From Enoplosus armatus (Eukaryota; Chordata; Actinopteri; Centrarchiformes; Enoplosidae): a DNA stretch of 64,000 nt. Positions 63,877 to 64,000 of the stretch are shown here, piece by piece (position 1 is the first letter of the stretch; each line of letters opens with the position of its first letter). The translations under genes and the position numbers were made by a program. The notes beneath the pieces were generated by a model. That model was not told the DNA's origin. It did no database searches and saw only the letters and a list, made by a program, of their open reading frames with translations. Where the stretch lies: positions 17,380,774 to 17,444,773 of the forward strand of contig NC_092195.1 of NCBI RefSeq assembly GCF_043641665.1. Reading direction: 5' to 3'.

Positions 63877-64000
63877 CATGCCTTTAGTTGCCATGGAGAA
63901 ACTGTAGCAACATGGGCGCCATCGCCATGGGAACGGCACAGGGGAGGAAGCGACCTGGGAACAGAAAGAGCAGTCCTTTACTGAAAGATGACTCCTTACG
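63877..64000 (+). CDS. 5' coding exon of an unidentified gene, cut by the window edge
   Basis: Acceptor TTTTTCCCTCCTCCTGTCAG ends at 63876. An ATG at 63912 in good context (CAACATGG) opens a frame to the window end that reads MGAIAMGTAQGRKRPGNRKS, then SPLLKDDSL. It is basic and serine-rich with no signal peptide, compatible with a nuclear or cytosolic protein. If the leader exon at 61498 splices here, its upstream ATG gives a 17-codon frame ending TAG at 63905-63907, four bases before this start. I do not recognise the protein. Confidence 0.5.

Overview
The window is nuclear DNA of a ray-finned fish, most likely a percomorph teleost. The genes are multi-exon with GT-AG introns, the closest recognisable proteins are vertebrate, long (CA)n tracts are present, and several interspersed repeats typical of perch-like fishes recur. 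There is no prokaryotic, viral or organellar content. Every gene model below was built by hand from splice signals, reading phase and remembered family sequences; nothing was searched.

Layout, left to right. (1) 1-7500, apolipoprotein block: the TATA promoter and first non-coding exon of a leftward gene that leaves the window (probably apoE-type), then two apolipoprotein A-IV-like genes transcribed divergently (minus, CDS 2469-3750; plus, CDS 6444-7429). (2) 9054-13150, minus: tomm40, the mitochondrial outer-membrane import pore, with an ETS/CCAAT/GC-box promoter. (3) 14069-25130, minus: ddx6, the P-body DEAD-box helicase, with all 11 coding exons, probable 5' leader exons and a long 3'UTR. 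(4) 26691-36915, minus: lipe (hormone-sensitive lipase). (5) 36977-42000: a mostly gene-free stretch with two orphan plus-strand exon candidates. (6) 42328-56213, plus: slc9a3 (NHE3 Na+/H+ exchanger) with two complete alternative first coding exons feeding one set of 15 downstream exons. (7) 57202-59528, minus: olah, a type II (fatty-acid-synthase-associated) thioesterase. (8) 60870-64000, plus: CpG-rich promoter, leader exon and start of an unidentified gene that runs off the right edge.

Themes. Much of the window concerns lipid handling (plasma apolipoproteins, hormone-sensitive lipase, acyl-chain-releasing thioesterase), but the genes are separately promoted and this is ordinary vertebrate linkage, not an operon-like system. 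The tomm40-apolipoprotein neighbourhood matches the TOMM40-APOE linkage of human chromosome 19q13, where LIPE also lies; DDX6 and APOA4 are on human 11q23, so the block looks like an ancestral arrangement.

The most interesting observations are the duplicated, phase-matched first exons of slc9a3, each with a TATA element about 335 bp upstream of its ATG; a near-identical 237-bp block shared by the two inverted apoA-IV genes against about 79% identity in an adjacent exon, suggesting gene conversion; and a 113-bp (CA/TG)n tract 19 nt inside the intron that follows the lipe exon carrying the catalytic serine. I found no evidence for a wholly new biological system.
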